DNA of 64,000 nucleotides, taken from contig NW_002476157.1 in assembly GCF_000189635.1 (NCBI RefSeq), forward strand, positions 248,001 to 312,000, given 5' to 3'. The DNA is from Tetrahymena thermophila SB210. Its lineage: Eukaryota > Ciliophora > Oligohymenophorea > Hymenostomatida > Tetrahymenidae. Below are positions 15,802-27,984 of this stretch, one piece after another. The notes beneath the pieces were generated by a model. The model was not told the DNA's origin and did no database searches. It saw only the letters and a program-made list of their open reading frames with translations. The first letter of the stretch is position 1. Each line of letters starts with the position of its first letter. A program made the translations under genes and the position numbers.

Positions 15802-16560
15802 ATGTCTGATAAATATAAATCAGAATTAAAATTTATTGCTTAAGATTTCATTTTTAACAAGTTTAGTGTTATGGTTACTTAAACAATTGTAAGACCTTTG
15901 CAGAACTATTAATTTATTATGAAAGAAAAATAAACTCTTTCTTTATTATAGAGTTTAACTATGCTATGGAGTGGTAATAAATCTATGTGTATTAAATAAA
16001 TGTTTAGCAGAGGGAATAGTTTTGTCTATAAAGATGTTTTGGAAAGAAATTTACTTTAAAAATATAATTAAAATGAAAATGGAGGAATAGCATTAATGTG
16101 TAAAAACTATATTATATGTGGGGTAGCTTCTATTTTACATAGGCTACAAAGAGATCTTACTATAAATAAGTTTTAAAGTCCATTAAATTTTACAAAAAAC
16201 CTCTAATAATTTGCTTATAAAGCAGTATTTATTGGTACTTATGACACTTTTAAACCTAGCATATATTATTAAAATTAATAACTATACAAAAACCTAATAT
16301 TAGCTTTGATTTGCTCTAGTTTAGGTTAACTCATTATTATCCCATTTAGGCTCTTTAAAATTTAATAATGCTTAATGCAAAATTAACAAAATTAGAAAAT
16401 AAAAAATGGTTTTTCTTTTATTTAAGAGATTTATGGTAAAAAATAACTATTAAAGGTTCTTTAGACTGATAAGAGCAGCATTTACAAAAAAATAATTTTT
16501 GATGCTATTTTAATATTTAATTATGACAGTATAAAGATTCATAATATAAATTTATATTGA
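15802..16560 (+). CDS. divergent mitochondrial-carrier-like protein
   Basis: Single-exon frame of 252 residues (MSDKYKSELKFIAQDFIFNK) ending in TGA, close to the length of a short SLC25 carrier. Hydrophobic stretches alternate with basic loops. Residues near 30-45 read TIVRPLQNYQFIMK, where a carrier would have P-x-D/E-x-x-K/R, and FSRGNSFVYKDVLERN resembles the W-R-G-N segment of ADP/ATP-type carriers. Later segments include AYKAVFIGTYDTFKPSIYY and LILALICSSLGQLIIIPFRL. The signature P-x-D/E acidic residues are missing in each repeat, so transport in the classical mode is doubtful: it may be a neofunctionalised or decaying member. It is not a frame-broken pseudogene, since the frame is open throughout. 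Confidence 0.55.
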
Positions 16561-16838
16561 TTATTAAGTATTTCTATAACATGATTATCCAAAAGAAATG
16601 ATTAAAATTGTTAATACCAATTATTTATTTTTTTTATTTTAATTTCAAAGGTTTTATGAATGATTTGCTTAGTACTAAAAATTATCTTTCTAATTTTTAC
16701 TATTTTTTAAAGAAATTAAACGTTAAATTTTTTTTGCATTCATAGAATATTTATTTTAGTTTGAATTTGAATAAAAACCAAAAGATTCTTTTAAAAAAAA
16801 TATTCACAATAATATTTTAGATTTTTTGTGTGATAAAA

Positions 16839-18417
16839 ATGAATAGCAGTGCAAAATCCCTTTAGCCAATTAACGAGTGCTAATAAATATTTAGTTAAAC
16901 AATTAATTTTAGCAGTAGAAATTCTTTGAATACTTCTTAAAATAACCATAAAAGAACCTTAAGTTTAAATGGAAAAGAAAATAATAGTAAACATTTAACA
17001 AATAATCTTAATATATTTTATAAAATTTTAACAATTATATTATTGTAAAGGTAGTAATAAGAGCAACAAAAAGTAGAGTGGATTTAAAATTTTCAAGAAA
17101 TCATCCTAGAATAGTACTCTTCAAAATGAAGAATGTGATAATTCTTATTTGGAGAATTCTTTTTGTGGTTCTTAAAAACCTAATGAGAATATAAATAATT
17201 CATTCAAAAACTAGCACACATCTGTCTTAGAATTAGATCATTTTAGTCATAATTTACCTTCTACTATTCCTCAAAACAAATCATCAAATTTACTAAATGT
17301 TGAAGTAAACAGCTTTAATGAGTAAGCGTTCTATTTTTTTAAATCTACTTAAAAAATGAATAAAATACTCATTTATTAAATGTGATAATTTTTCATATTT
17401 TAGATTAATAATTTATTTTATTTAATTTGCAGGAATTTGAATTGCTCAAATAACTTTGATGGAGTCTTTAAGTAAATTGATTTGTCACACTATCAATCAT
17501 AGCTCTCAAATCTTTAATCTAAAATATAAACTCTAAATGAAATAAATATAAAAGAATCAGCTGAATTCGGAGGTAATTTAAAGAATAAAATAGCTGAAAT
17601 TAATTGTAAAGCAAACAAGAATGGGACATTTAACGGACTGAATCTAATTAGTAACTTAAACAATAATTATTAAAATAGCTTCTATAGTGATAAAGAAAAC
17701 TATTAGTCTTAAAATTTTTAAAGAGAGGAAAAAAATGTAACAATCAGTAAAATTTTAGAGAGAATGAATTAAAGATTTGAAGAAATTGAATAAAAAATGG
17801 ATAATCTAATCTAGTAAAATTAAAGAAATAAATCATAATAAGAAGATCATGCTAATTCCTAAGTTAGAATGCATAATTAAATTGATTCTAGTGTTATACA
17901 AAAACTCAACGAAAGGATTGAGAAATTAGAGTAGAAAATGCAAATCTATGATTGCAGCTTCCTTAATTATAAAAAATAAATAGAAATAAACCTATCAGAT
18001 TTTTAGTAAATTGTTTAAAAATCTTTAGTATAGTTTATGGAGAAATCTGAGTAGATAGAGAAAAAGATGGGGATCGTTTAAATAAAAATTTCAAATGACT
18101 TAGTAATAAAGCAAAATTACGAAAGCATTATTGAAAGATTAAACAAAATAAATTAAGATTTCAATGATAGATTTTCTTAAGCTGAGTCTTAAACTCACAG
18201 AAAAGAGGAACAAATTAGTATGGAGGTTTATAATCATTCAGAAAGACTAAATGCTCTTGAAAGAGAGATTAATAAATTTACTAATACACTTGGTGACTCA
18301 ATAGATAAAAATAGCAATTACAAGTGGTTGAGCGATGAAATAAATTATGTTAAAAACAGGCAAGTTTAATTTTTATCAATGCTTATGGAGATCTCCACAC
18401 TTGTAGGACTAAAGTGA
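16839..18417 (+). CDS. coiled-coil protein, function unknown
   Basis: Three exons: introns 16987-17050 and 17322-17432 are both GT...AG, and the first join gives NNSSNKSNKKQ in frame. The N-terminal third is Ser/Asn-rich (MNSSAKSLQPINECQQIFSQ). From about 17740 onward it is heptad-rich (ILERMNQRFEEIEQKMDNLI, KLNERIEKLEQKMQI, MEKSEQIEKKMGIV, SERLNALEREINKF), indicating a long parallel coiled coil. It ends MEISTLVGLK before TGA. No catalytic motif or membrane segment is visible. A cytoskeletal or scaffold role is only an inference from the coiled coil. Confidence 0.8.
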
Positions 18418-18983
18418 ATTTAAAATTTTTCCTTCTTCACTTATAAATATAAATAAATTATTAAAAACATCACAGAAATATCATTAGATTAAAGCAATTA
18501 ATAAATAAATTATAAAATGACAAATTAATTTATTAAACTATTTTTAGTTATTTGTATAAATTATATAAATTAATATCTCTATTTTTATTTAATTATTTGC
18601 TGAATTCAAAGATAAAAATACAAAACTCCTAATATATTAATGAACAAAGAGTGAAATGTAGGTAGTAACTAAGTTTGTAAATATATAAATAGATTGTAAA
18701 ATGGATTTTTAATTTTATAAAAAACACTGAATTAAATATAAAAAACCAAAAATAATTCTAGGTTATACATGCACTTAATAATTAAATTTTTTATTTTAAC
18801 TAATTAAATAAAATTCATACATTTTCCTCTAATTTTTATGATTGACCAATTAATTTAATTTAAATTTATATCAAGAATTCATTTACATAGTTTTTAAATT
18901 TATTGAGTACTTGAATATTAGTAACAAAGATACAAGTTGCAAATTTATATTCATTTCAATTAGTATTTAGCTGAAAGAAATAC
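18418..18983. other. convergent intergenic spacer
   Basis: AT-rich 3' flanks of the coiled-coil gene (+) and the SLC35B1-type gene (-). Nothing else recognised. Confidence 0.6.
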
Positions 18984-20278
18984 TCAATTTTATTTTTAAT
19001 GTTTTTTGTCTACTTCATTACTATTTTTTCCATTTTGCTAATTAGAGCTCTTATTTTATTTTAAAGGTTGAGTTTCGCTATTATTTTCTTTAACTGGCAA
19101 CTCTTTATGAGATGCTGCTTGCTCTGCTTTTTATTTATTGTGTTAGCTATTCTTTTTATATCCTTCATATAATTCATATGAAACTCCTAGTAATACTAAA
19201 GAAACACCTACCCATTACCCAAAGAAGAGGTTGTGACCAAAGTATGCAATACTGGCAAGGACAGTAAAGAATTTACGAGTAGTAGTTACTAGAGCAAGAA
19301 TGACAGGGCCGAAGTGGCGAATTGTGAAAAAGATAAAGACTTATCCAATGCAGCCTAAGAAACCAATTGTCAATACATCAAATAAAATATCATTATGAGT
19401 TAAAATAAAATTAATGCAAGTAATCAAGCTTCCACTAACTGCACCATATGCAAGAGACAAAACAGCACACCAGAAAGAGCATATTTCCATTAACTCAAAA
19501 GAAGATGGATTTTACTTTTTTCTCATCTCTGCTTGCTTTTCTGCTAACATGCCATCACAAAACAATGATGTTAAAATTAAAGCAATACCTACAAATTAAG
19601 TCTCTTTACCTGATTTCATGTCCTTTAAGTTAAAACATCAAATATTAACCCTTATTAAGTATAAATATTAATTACATCACATAAGTTGAATAGAATAATG
19701 CCAATGGTAACGACAACACCGCAGATATATTAATTGAGTGGATAATCAACTTTACCAAAAATTAATCCTACAATTAAAACTGACAAAACTTTACAGCTCT
19801 TAAACAAAGCTTAGAGAGGGTAAGACATGTATCCTAAAGCTGTATTACTGCCAATCATCGAAACAAAGTTAAAAAATCCCATAATAAATTTCTCTTAAAA
19901 GCTTATCTAAGTCTTAGCTTGATTAACTTTGTTAACAATAAAGGCTAGTATTACAGAAAAGAAGCACTGAGTAAAGAGGAGTAAAAAAGAATGCCTGAAT
20001 TTATCTTAACTTTTACCATCAATAGAAGGGTATTCCTTCTTAAATCTATTTATAAATAAAAATATTTTGCATATACTTACTGTTTGTTTATGATAATTTA
20101 AATAAAGATTTAAATGTCTATTTATTCTACTAATAATATATTTTAATTTAAAAATGCTAAATTGCTTCATTTTTTAATCAGTTTACAATTTTTCTTGAAC
20201 TAGCCCATAGATCATATATGAAGCATAAATTCCTCCTACACCAATGGAGAATTTTAATAATTTTCCATGTATCTTCAT
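18984..20278 (-). CDS. SLC35B1: nucleotide-sugar transporter, SLC35B1/HUT1 type
   Basis: SLC35B-family carriers exchange nucleotide sugars or adenine nucleotides across the ER/Golgi membrane. The protein starts MKIHGKLLKFSIGVGGIYAS and includes YGLVQEKL, the family's early G-x-x-Q-E motif. About ten hydrophobic segments follow, including MGFFNFVSMIGSNTALGYMS, YPLQALFKSCKVLSVLIVGL, GFLGCIGQVFIFFTIRHFGP and the diagnostic VTTTRKFFTVLAS with FGHNLFFGYQVGVSLVLLGV after it. Introns: 20046-20186 and 19623-19675 (53 nt); both joins keep frame and restore family residues. The C-terminal tail is hydrophilic, Gln/Lys-rich and ends near KKHQKQN; it lacks a clean C-terminal KKxx ER-retrieval signal, so the compartment is uncertain. 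The exact substrate (UDP-sugar or ATP/ADP) cannot be read from the sequence. Confidence 0.92.
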
Positions 20279-21842
20279 TTCTTTTATTGGTTTACTGCTT
20301 AAGTAAATTTATGATTATTTTTTAATTATTTTTTTATTAAAATTCTGAAATTCAATAATTTTTTATTTATTTCAAATCATAAACCAATTTTATTTTTGAT
20401 TGATTGATTGATAAATTAAATTCCTATATTCATTATGAGAAATCTATAAATTCTCCTTTGAAGCAGTATTAATTCATACACGTTAATTATACTACCAATT
20501 ACGAGAGAAAGAGATATTTGTAAGTGGTATTAGTGATACTGATTTATATATCTTGAAGAAATTTCTTAGATACAAAAATTTTTTATTCATTCTTAATAAA
20601 AATTGTTTATTATTTTATAAACTTTTATTTTATTGGTTGTAATAAAATATAGTTTTTTTAGTATTTATCATTGTATTTCTTTGTTTATATCAAAAATTTA
20701 GTACGAATAGACATATTTCATTTAGTAGTTTTTGTTAAAATATCAATCTAGTAAAACTTTTAACTTTTCATTAATTTTTAAAATCTTCTATTATTATCAC
20801 TTTTAATACCTTAATACCTATATTAAACATTTAATCTAAGAATTAAAATAATTTTTCATTAAAAAAAACAATAGCTAAATTTTTAAATATTTTATTCAAA
20901 CAAATATTTAAATTTTAAGCAGGTGTTAATAAATGAAATTTATAATATGCTAGAAATAAATAAAAAAGAATATGAATTATTATTTTTATTAAATCTAGCA
21001 ACAAAAAATTAAATTAATTTAGAGAAAAATAGAACAAATAAATGTATTTTTATTTTAAGAAAAATTTAATTTTTTTTAGATACTATTTTTTTTTTAATAT
21101 TATGAATAAATATACTTTGAAAAATTAGATAATTAATTTTAATGATTCATCTTTCATAGAATTTTAGCAGAAAATATTTCATAAAAAAAATTCAATATAT
21201 TTAGATTCTTTTGAGTTTAAATTATTTTAATGAGGTTTTCAAAAATTTATTAGTAAATAATTAAAATAATTGCAATACAAAATATCTCAATAATAAATAT
21301 TTTAATCTTATGATAAGATTGACGAATGCTCTGTTTAAAAGTTATATTAAAATTATGATTAGATATTTAAAAAGAGATAATTAAAGTTAGAATTAATTTA
21401 AAATAGCTTTAAGATATATTGTATGAATGAGTTTATTTTGAAATATAAAAATTAAATTTATTTGTATTAATGTATTTCAATGAAATTTAATAGGTTAGCT
21501 GGATAGATATTTAATTGCTTATGATTATGGAAATATGGGTGGATCTTCAATAAATTTTATTTATTGCTTAATTATTATATCATGAATGAATGAAGTATTG
21601 TATATAATTAATTATGTATTTATTTATATTGAATCTGTTGGTAGTCAGTCATTGAAAATTAAATAAATTTATAAGTAATTACTGAGTTTTAATTTTAAAT
21701 TTTTTCTTTAAAGAGTTTCAAATCAATTAAGAAATTGCATAAACTCTTGATTGGATCTCTCTCTTTATATATTCATTCACAGATAAACAAATCAAGAATT
21801 TTTTAAGAATAAGTAAATAAATTATAATATTTTATATAAGAT
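20279..21842. other. long divergent intergenic region
   Basis: About 1.56 kb between two divergent start codons (transporter on -, C2 protein on +), the longest gene-free stretch here. Very AT-rich, with TGATTGATTGATTG near 20398. No reading frame beyond chance and no RNA gene recognised; it should contain both promoters. Confidence 0.55.
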
Positions 21843-24504
21843 ATGGCGACAGTATAAGCTAAGATCGATTAATTAGAAAAGGAAATTAAATTAATAAAAA
21901 AAGAGCTTTTTTTAACTCAGGAGGTATCTGAGAAGGATATAAAAAATGCTCTTGATGAGAAGGTATTTCAAGCTGAACCATTTTATTTCATTTTTAAAAG
22001 AAATTACTAATTCTTGTTTAAAATCTAAAAATTTAGATTAACAAATAGCAAACATTACTCAAAATATAAGAAAATATGATTGAAGTTCTTTATAAATGAA
22101 AAAATATTATTCAAAGAGCTTTTTAGTAACATATATTTATTATAAATAGAATGGTGGCTATTTCGATTAGGATATATTTGAGTAGCTCATAGATCGCATG
22201 AAAGAAAAGCAAAGAGATTAAACTATAAAAACAATAAGCTGGAAGAATTTTTTCTTAACATACATTGAAGCAGAACAATTACTGAACTAAAAAATTGTAA
22301 ATGCTAGAAAAATATTAGAGGATTGCTATAAAAAAAGAAATGAGGTACAAGATAAACTCATAGAGGCTCGTAGCTCAGAAGTTTTGAACTAGCACGGTAT
22401 TGCTTTCAATTCGCATTTAACCGTTACTGTTAGAAGTATAAGCTTGAATGTTCCCAGCAACGTGTAGCCATATGTATAAATCTAAGTTGGTCTGGACCAA
22501 TCACACTAAACAACAAATGCATTTGGAAATTAAGCTACCTTTAACAATACTTTCGAATTGTAAGCCCTAAAAAACTTTCTCATATATATTTTTAATACTT
22601 ATATACACTAAAAAGTTGTTTAATAATCAATCTAGTTATGAGTGATTAAAATTTATTTAAAATAAAGAAATTTTTGAATTTGGATACAAATTTTTAGCAT
22701 GTAAAAAGAAAAGCAATTGCTTTTAACTTAAAGGTTTAATTAAAATAATCTATGAAATAAGTAAGTTATCTCCTAAAAAAAGTGATATTATCGAAGAATA
22801 ATATACAAAAACGAAGTCCAAATTTGATGAAATAAGAAAATAATTATTGATAATTTTCAAAAATATATTAGAATAATAAAAATATTAAAAGCTAATTAAC
22901 TATTAATTTTAAAAAATAAAATTTTAAAAAACATTTAAAAAAATATTAATTATTTCAAAAATTAATTTAGTAAAATCAACACTGGCCAGGAAAGCATACA
23001 AATTAATGTCATGAACTACGATAGAGCTTCTTAAGATACATTGTTAGGATCTGTAACTATTCCTTTATCCATTTTAAAAGACTAATATCCCAGAGAAAAT
23101 GAGTACTCATTACTTGGATATGATAAAAATGAAATTGGTACTATATTCTTGTCTTTATAATGGCTGCATTCATAGGTAATAAATATACTTATTTTTTTAT
23201 TTATTTTGGTTTTTTAATTAGAGAATTTTTATTTCAAATAAAAAAAATATTTCTAAAATAAAATTTTAGGAAAAATATCTTTCTGATACTTTAGCTCAAT
23301 GGGATGAACACATTAAATAACAAGAGGAAGAATTGTATGATTTTGAAAAAGACTTATCTCTACTCTATTCACCCTTCCCTCAGTATGTTTAACTTTTTAG
23401 AAATGATATTAAGTTAGGAAATGCTCTCTATTCAAATTAAGGAGCAACTAACATTGGCTATAAGGTTGACGAACAGCCAGGATTAATTATCAACTAAAAT
23501 CCTGAATATGAAAAAATAGATTTAAGAGGAGTAGCTCTTCAGGGATATATTGAAATCGATTAAACAATTTTCTAACCTGTTAAGATTTTACTTGGAATTT
23601 TCTTTATTCTGACTCTCCTCATCCATATTTATAGACCTAATTTTGTTGATGTAAATAAATTTACCAAAATATTTTAAAATTCATCTTTTAAAAGCCACAT
23701 TCAATTTAAAACATTTTTGAAGTACGAATTAATTTCATTTAAATATTTTTTGTTTGTTAAATATTTATTTATTTTTTATCTAAAAAGTTGTTAATATGTT
23801 TGACTACTATTTTGTTTTACGAATTACACATATTTGATCATTAGAGAGCTAAGTTTTTGCTTATAGCTATATGTGTTTCTTGCTTCCTAGATTTCTTTTG
23901 GTTATTTAACTACTCTTCAGGATGGTGGTCTGAAGTTTACGATCAAACTGAAATTCAAATAGAAGATTCTAGTTTCAAAAAGTTTGTTGTCTGTATGAGT
24001 TACCTCTCATTCTTCATTAAGGTAAAAAAATAAATTAAAATAAGAAAATATTCATTAAAATTTAAATATAAAAAATAGTTCCCCTTAGCTTTCTTTGTAA
24101 TGAAATTATGGAGGGAATTAGAAAGTCAACTATAAGGAAAAACAGTAGTGAAAGAAAAACTATTAAATACATTAAATTTCAACAGATCCCCAGAATATGC
24201 TGCAGCTCAAATTCCTTACTCTTAAGTTTATGTGCCTCCCTAAGGAAGCATTAATAGTAAAGAAATATTTACAAAAATAATTCATAAATTAATTATATTA
24301 TTTTAAATAAAATTAGGATAATATATAGTCCCCTCAGTTTCTAGCTAACCTGGTTTCGGAGTCCCTATTTAATAATCTTATGTTGTTGCAAATCCTCAGC
24401 AATCTGTCTATGGAGGAAATATTCAATAACCTAATTTGGTACAAACAAACATACAATAGTCAATGCAAGTACCCTATTCCAATATAGCACCTTCCTATTA
24501 TTGA
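21843..24504 (+). CDS. C2-domain multi-pass membrane protein
   Basis: Seven inferred exons: introns 21963-22149, 22560-22970, 23176-23269, 23651-23787, 24022-24078 and 24257-24316. Exon 1 encodes a 40-residue coiled coil (MATVQAKIDQLEKEIKLIKK). Next, HLTVTVRSISLNVPSNVQPY to NNTFEFKINTGQESIQINVM and TLLGSVTIPLSIL form a C2 beta-sandwich; I do not see the full set of calcium-binding Asp residues, so calcium dependence is doubtful. After a linker come four hydrophobic segments: VKILLGIFFILTLLIHIY, LLICLTTILFYELHIF, AKFLLIAICVSCFLDFFWLF and FVVCMSYLSFFIKFPLAFFV. The C-terminus is Pro/Gln/Tyr-rich (VPPQGSINRQYIVPSVSSQP) and ends at a TGA. A lipid-binding, membrane-anchored trafficking role is inferred. 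I do not recognise a named orthologue. Confidence 0.85.
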
Positions 24505-25126
24505 AGATAAAAGTAGAAAAATAACTTTTCTATAAAATTTTTGTTGTAATAATTTATAAAATGAGTAAGTTTATCTTATATAATTATATTTTCAATCAGT
24601 TCAGAACTTAAAAAATATAGTTGTTTTAATTTATAATTTTAAATAAGATTTTATAATTTCATTTTTTGCTACAATTATTTACTTATTTTTTGTCTGACTG
24701 ACTGCTTGCATGTATTCTTTCATCTTTAAAATATTTTTAGTTATTTCAAAACAAGTTTTTTTATTAGATTATTTTAATGATTTGGAAGATGTATTAAGTT
24801 ATATTATGTTAAGCATGCTTACTTGCTTAAAATTTTGCATAAAACTAAGTTTTAACTGTTTGTTTTTATAAATATTTATGCTATAATTTTTTTATCTAAA
24901 TTAAACTTTTATTTATTTGAATAAATCATAATCAATAATTGTCTAATATTTTAATTAATATTCTAGAATTTACTTAGAATATTTTAACAAAATAAATATA
25001 CTTTATATAAAATTGGATTAATAAAAAATCTAATTCAACATTTTTAGTTATTTTTAATTTAAAATGTTTGATAAATACAAATAAATTATATTCATATTTA
25101 TCATAATTGTCTTAAATAAATTATAT
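24505..25126. other. convergent intergenic spacer
   Basis: AT-rich sequence between the stop codons of the C2 protein (+) and the BolA gene (-). No further gene recognised. Confidence 0.6.
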
Positions 25127-25480
25127 TCATTTCTTTTTTGATCCTCCCATGCAACTAGGAGATACATTGACTGAAGAATCTTAATTCCATTCGTTAGCTG
25201 TTTTTGTCATTAAAGATAGAGCATGAAGTCCCTTTTGAAATTCTGGTTGTAAAAGAGAATAAATTTTTTAATGACATTATACTTTAGATAAACCACTAAA
25301 ATCATCTGATACAATTACTAATTTGAAATGAGTTTCTGAGCCTTTTGGAACACTATGTTTATGTGATTCATTCTCAATTTAGAAATATTGAGGTTTAAAA
25401 GCTTGCTATATCTTAGAAGTAATAGCATCTTTCATAGGAGTAGTAGAGCTAAAAGAAAATCTGATAATTCTTTATAACAT
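25127..25480 (-). CDS. BolA-family protein (BolA1-like)
   Basis: BolA proteins pair with monothiol glutaredoxins in Fe-S cluster delivery and iron regulation. This intronless frame gives 117 residues, normal for the family. The body has [39 protein letters not shown] and [16 protein letters not shown], the full BolA/KH-like fold pattern including the invariant C-terminal His in GLHALS and the K-G-S-E-T-H-F loop of the BolA1 group. The first dozen residues [12 protein letters not shown] are basic, hydroxylated and free of acidic residues, so a mitochondrial presequence is likely (inference). It ends [11 protein letters not shown]. Confidence 0.95.
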
Positions 25481-26000
25481 TTTTTTATTAATCTGCAATT
25501 TTTTTCTTGTAATTAAATATTGAATCTATATTTGATAACAATTTCCAAGATAAATAAGAATTTTACCAAATTTTTTGTGAAAGTAAATCAAATTTAGCAA
25601 ACAAATCTTAAATTCTAGTTTATAATTTATTTTAAATATCAAACAAATTTATGTAATTCTTAATGATGATTCAAATAGCTATTTTAAGTTTTCTTATTTT
25701 GTATAAAAATAAGTCTTTCATTTTTAAAATATTATCACTCATTCACTTACTAACTAAAAATTTTGAAAATAAAAAGTAAATAAAAATAATTTTTAAGGAA
25801 TTCTTTTTCTAAATTCATTTAAAACGAAAATATTTTTTAAATAAAGTTTTTAGTCATCAAAAGAAGCACATTAAATTTCTTTTTAGTTGAAAATTTTAAA
25901 ATTCAAATTACTTTTTTTAATGGATTGACATATAAAAAAATAATTATAAAATAAAATCATATTAATTAATTATTAAGAAGAGTTTAGTATACACTATTCA
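25481..26000. other. intergenic spacer
   Basis: About 520 AT-rich bases between the NIT2 gene's 3' end and the BolA start, both on the minus strand. The BolA promoter should lie here; no motif recognised. Confidence 0.6.
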
Positions 26001-27145
26001 TCATTAATTTCCTATCTTTTGAACTACTTCATATAAATCATATCTTTTTTAAGAGTAGATTGGGATCTATTAACGAACCTAATCTAAATAATCTAGATCA
26101 ATTTCTCCATAAAGAATTGCAGGATCATGATCAGTTGTAGTTACAACTTTACCGAAAGGATCTACAAGAGTTGAGTGACCCCAAGCTTAGTATACTGAAG
26201 GGTCTTCAGTAAATCTAGCACAACATGAACCAACGACATAAGCCATATTGTCTAGAGCTCTTGCTCTTAATAATAGCTCCCAGTGAATTGGACCTGTTCC
26301 CATAGCAAAAGAACCTGGGTAGACTAAAACTTGAGCTCCTAATAAATAAAATATTTTTTAATTTTAGAAACTTAAAATAAGTGATTTACACATAAATATT
26401 ATTTATGTTATTAGAATTTGACAAATAGCATGCATTTAATTTATGGCAAGTTTTAAAAATAAAAATTAATGAATATTAACAATTTTATATAAAAATTTTG
26501 TTTTGATGCTTTTGTTCCACATGTAAAATATCTTTTCTGATCTAGTTGATTTTTATGTATTATGTATTCTATCTTTGATTTATGTAAAACTTATCTAAAA
26601 GTTATTTGATTACCTTGTTTTTAGCACATTACCAAAGCTTGTTCAGCAAATCTGATATCGTAACATATACCCAAGCCAATCTTACAGAAACCAGTATCAA
26701 GGACTGTAATTTAATTTCCACTTGAAAAAGTATCTGATTCTTTATATACAGCTCTACCAGGGATATTTATATCAAAAAGGTGAATCTTTCTGTGGGTTGC
26801 AGCTAATTAACCTTGAGAGTCTATAGCTATTCCAGTGTTATATAATTTATCATCTGAAGTCTTCTCAGGAATAGAACCAATGATAAACATATTATATTTC
26901 TTAGCGTATTCCTTTAATAAACTCAATGTAGGGGTTTTATCTGATGAATCAGAAAAATTTTCACTAGCAGCTTGTAAGTATTCTTTCATATATAAGCAGT
27001 TAAAGGTCTCTCCTAAAATAGATACTTTTGCACCATTTTTTCCAGCTTCTTCTAAAGCTTCTTAAACATAACTAAGAGTTTATTCTTTAACTTTACTTGC
27101 TTTTGTTTATAAAATGGCAATCTTGAATTTTCTTAAGGCTTGCAT
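26001..27145 (-). CDS. NIT2: omega-amidase / nitrilase superfamily (NIT2 type)
   Basis: Carbon-nitrogen hydrolase that, in the NIT2 group, deamidates alpha-ketoglutaramate and alpha-ketosuccinamate. Two exons (27145-26614 and 26338-26001; intron 26339-26613) encode 289 residues. The catalytic triad is visible: E46 in ILGETFNCLY, K120 in ATHRKIHLFDI, C161 in GLGICYDIRF. Other family landmarks are FIIGSIPEK, YNTGIAIDSQGQ, GAQVLVYPGSFAMGTGPIHW, ELLLRARALDN and GHSTLVDPFGKVV. The phase-1 intron splits the codon for the Gly before AQVLVYPG and restores the family exactly. No clear targeting peptide, so cytosolic location is likely. Closest to NIT2 rather than plant nitrilases, from the GPIHWELLLRARA region. 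Confidence 0.95.
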
Positions 27146-27984
27146 ATTACTTAACTTTCTATTTTAATTTCTAATCTGATTTCAAATATCTACTAAATCT
27201 TTTTAGTTTATTAATTAATTAATTATAATTCATCTTCCTACGATATTATCTTAAGAATTTCATAGTAAAAACCTACAAAAAATCAAACCTGATTCTTTTC
27301 CATGAATTTTCCATATCTAAAACTTAATAAATCAATAATGAATTAATTTTCTTAAAATGCAAAATTAAAAAAACATTGTTAAATAGGTCTATCATTATAT
27401 TTAATAATAATAAAAATAATATATATGAATATTTAAGTTTAAATAAAACAAATTTATCAAATTAGCATTTTATATCAAAATTAATCTTAAAAATAAGGTT
27501 AGAAATAAATAAGTTTTTTTGTAGCAAAAATAAATAAAAATTTTTGTTTTTTGATTTTGAAAAAATATTTCAATAATGAAAAAATGTATTTTATTTTTAT
27601 TAAAATTTTATAAAATAATTTAAAAGTTTTTAATTTAATAAAAACACAAAATAAATAACAAATTTTGTTAAAAAAATTATTATTTTTGTTAAAATATAAA
27701 AATAATTAGTTGGAAGTATTTTTATACTAAGTATGAGAATCCAATGAATAAATATTTTAAATTCTTATGAAATGCTTTCAAGCATTAATTATTATAATTA
27801 GCTGATACATTCTACATTCAACAAATGATCCAATGAAAATTTATTTTTTAAGAGTAAATAAATAAATAGAACTTTTCAAATAATAAGCAAATTTTAGTGC
27901 ATTTTGAAATAATTCGTTATAAATTAATTATCTAACTAACTCTTAAAAGTTTAAAAAGCATTATTCGAAAAAGTAGAAGTAGAA
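27146..27984. other. divergent intergenic (two promoters)
   Basis: About 840 AT-rich bases between start codons of the NIT2-type gene (-) and the PAS-like membrane protein (+). No other gene or motif recognised. Confidence 0.55.
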
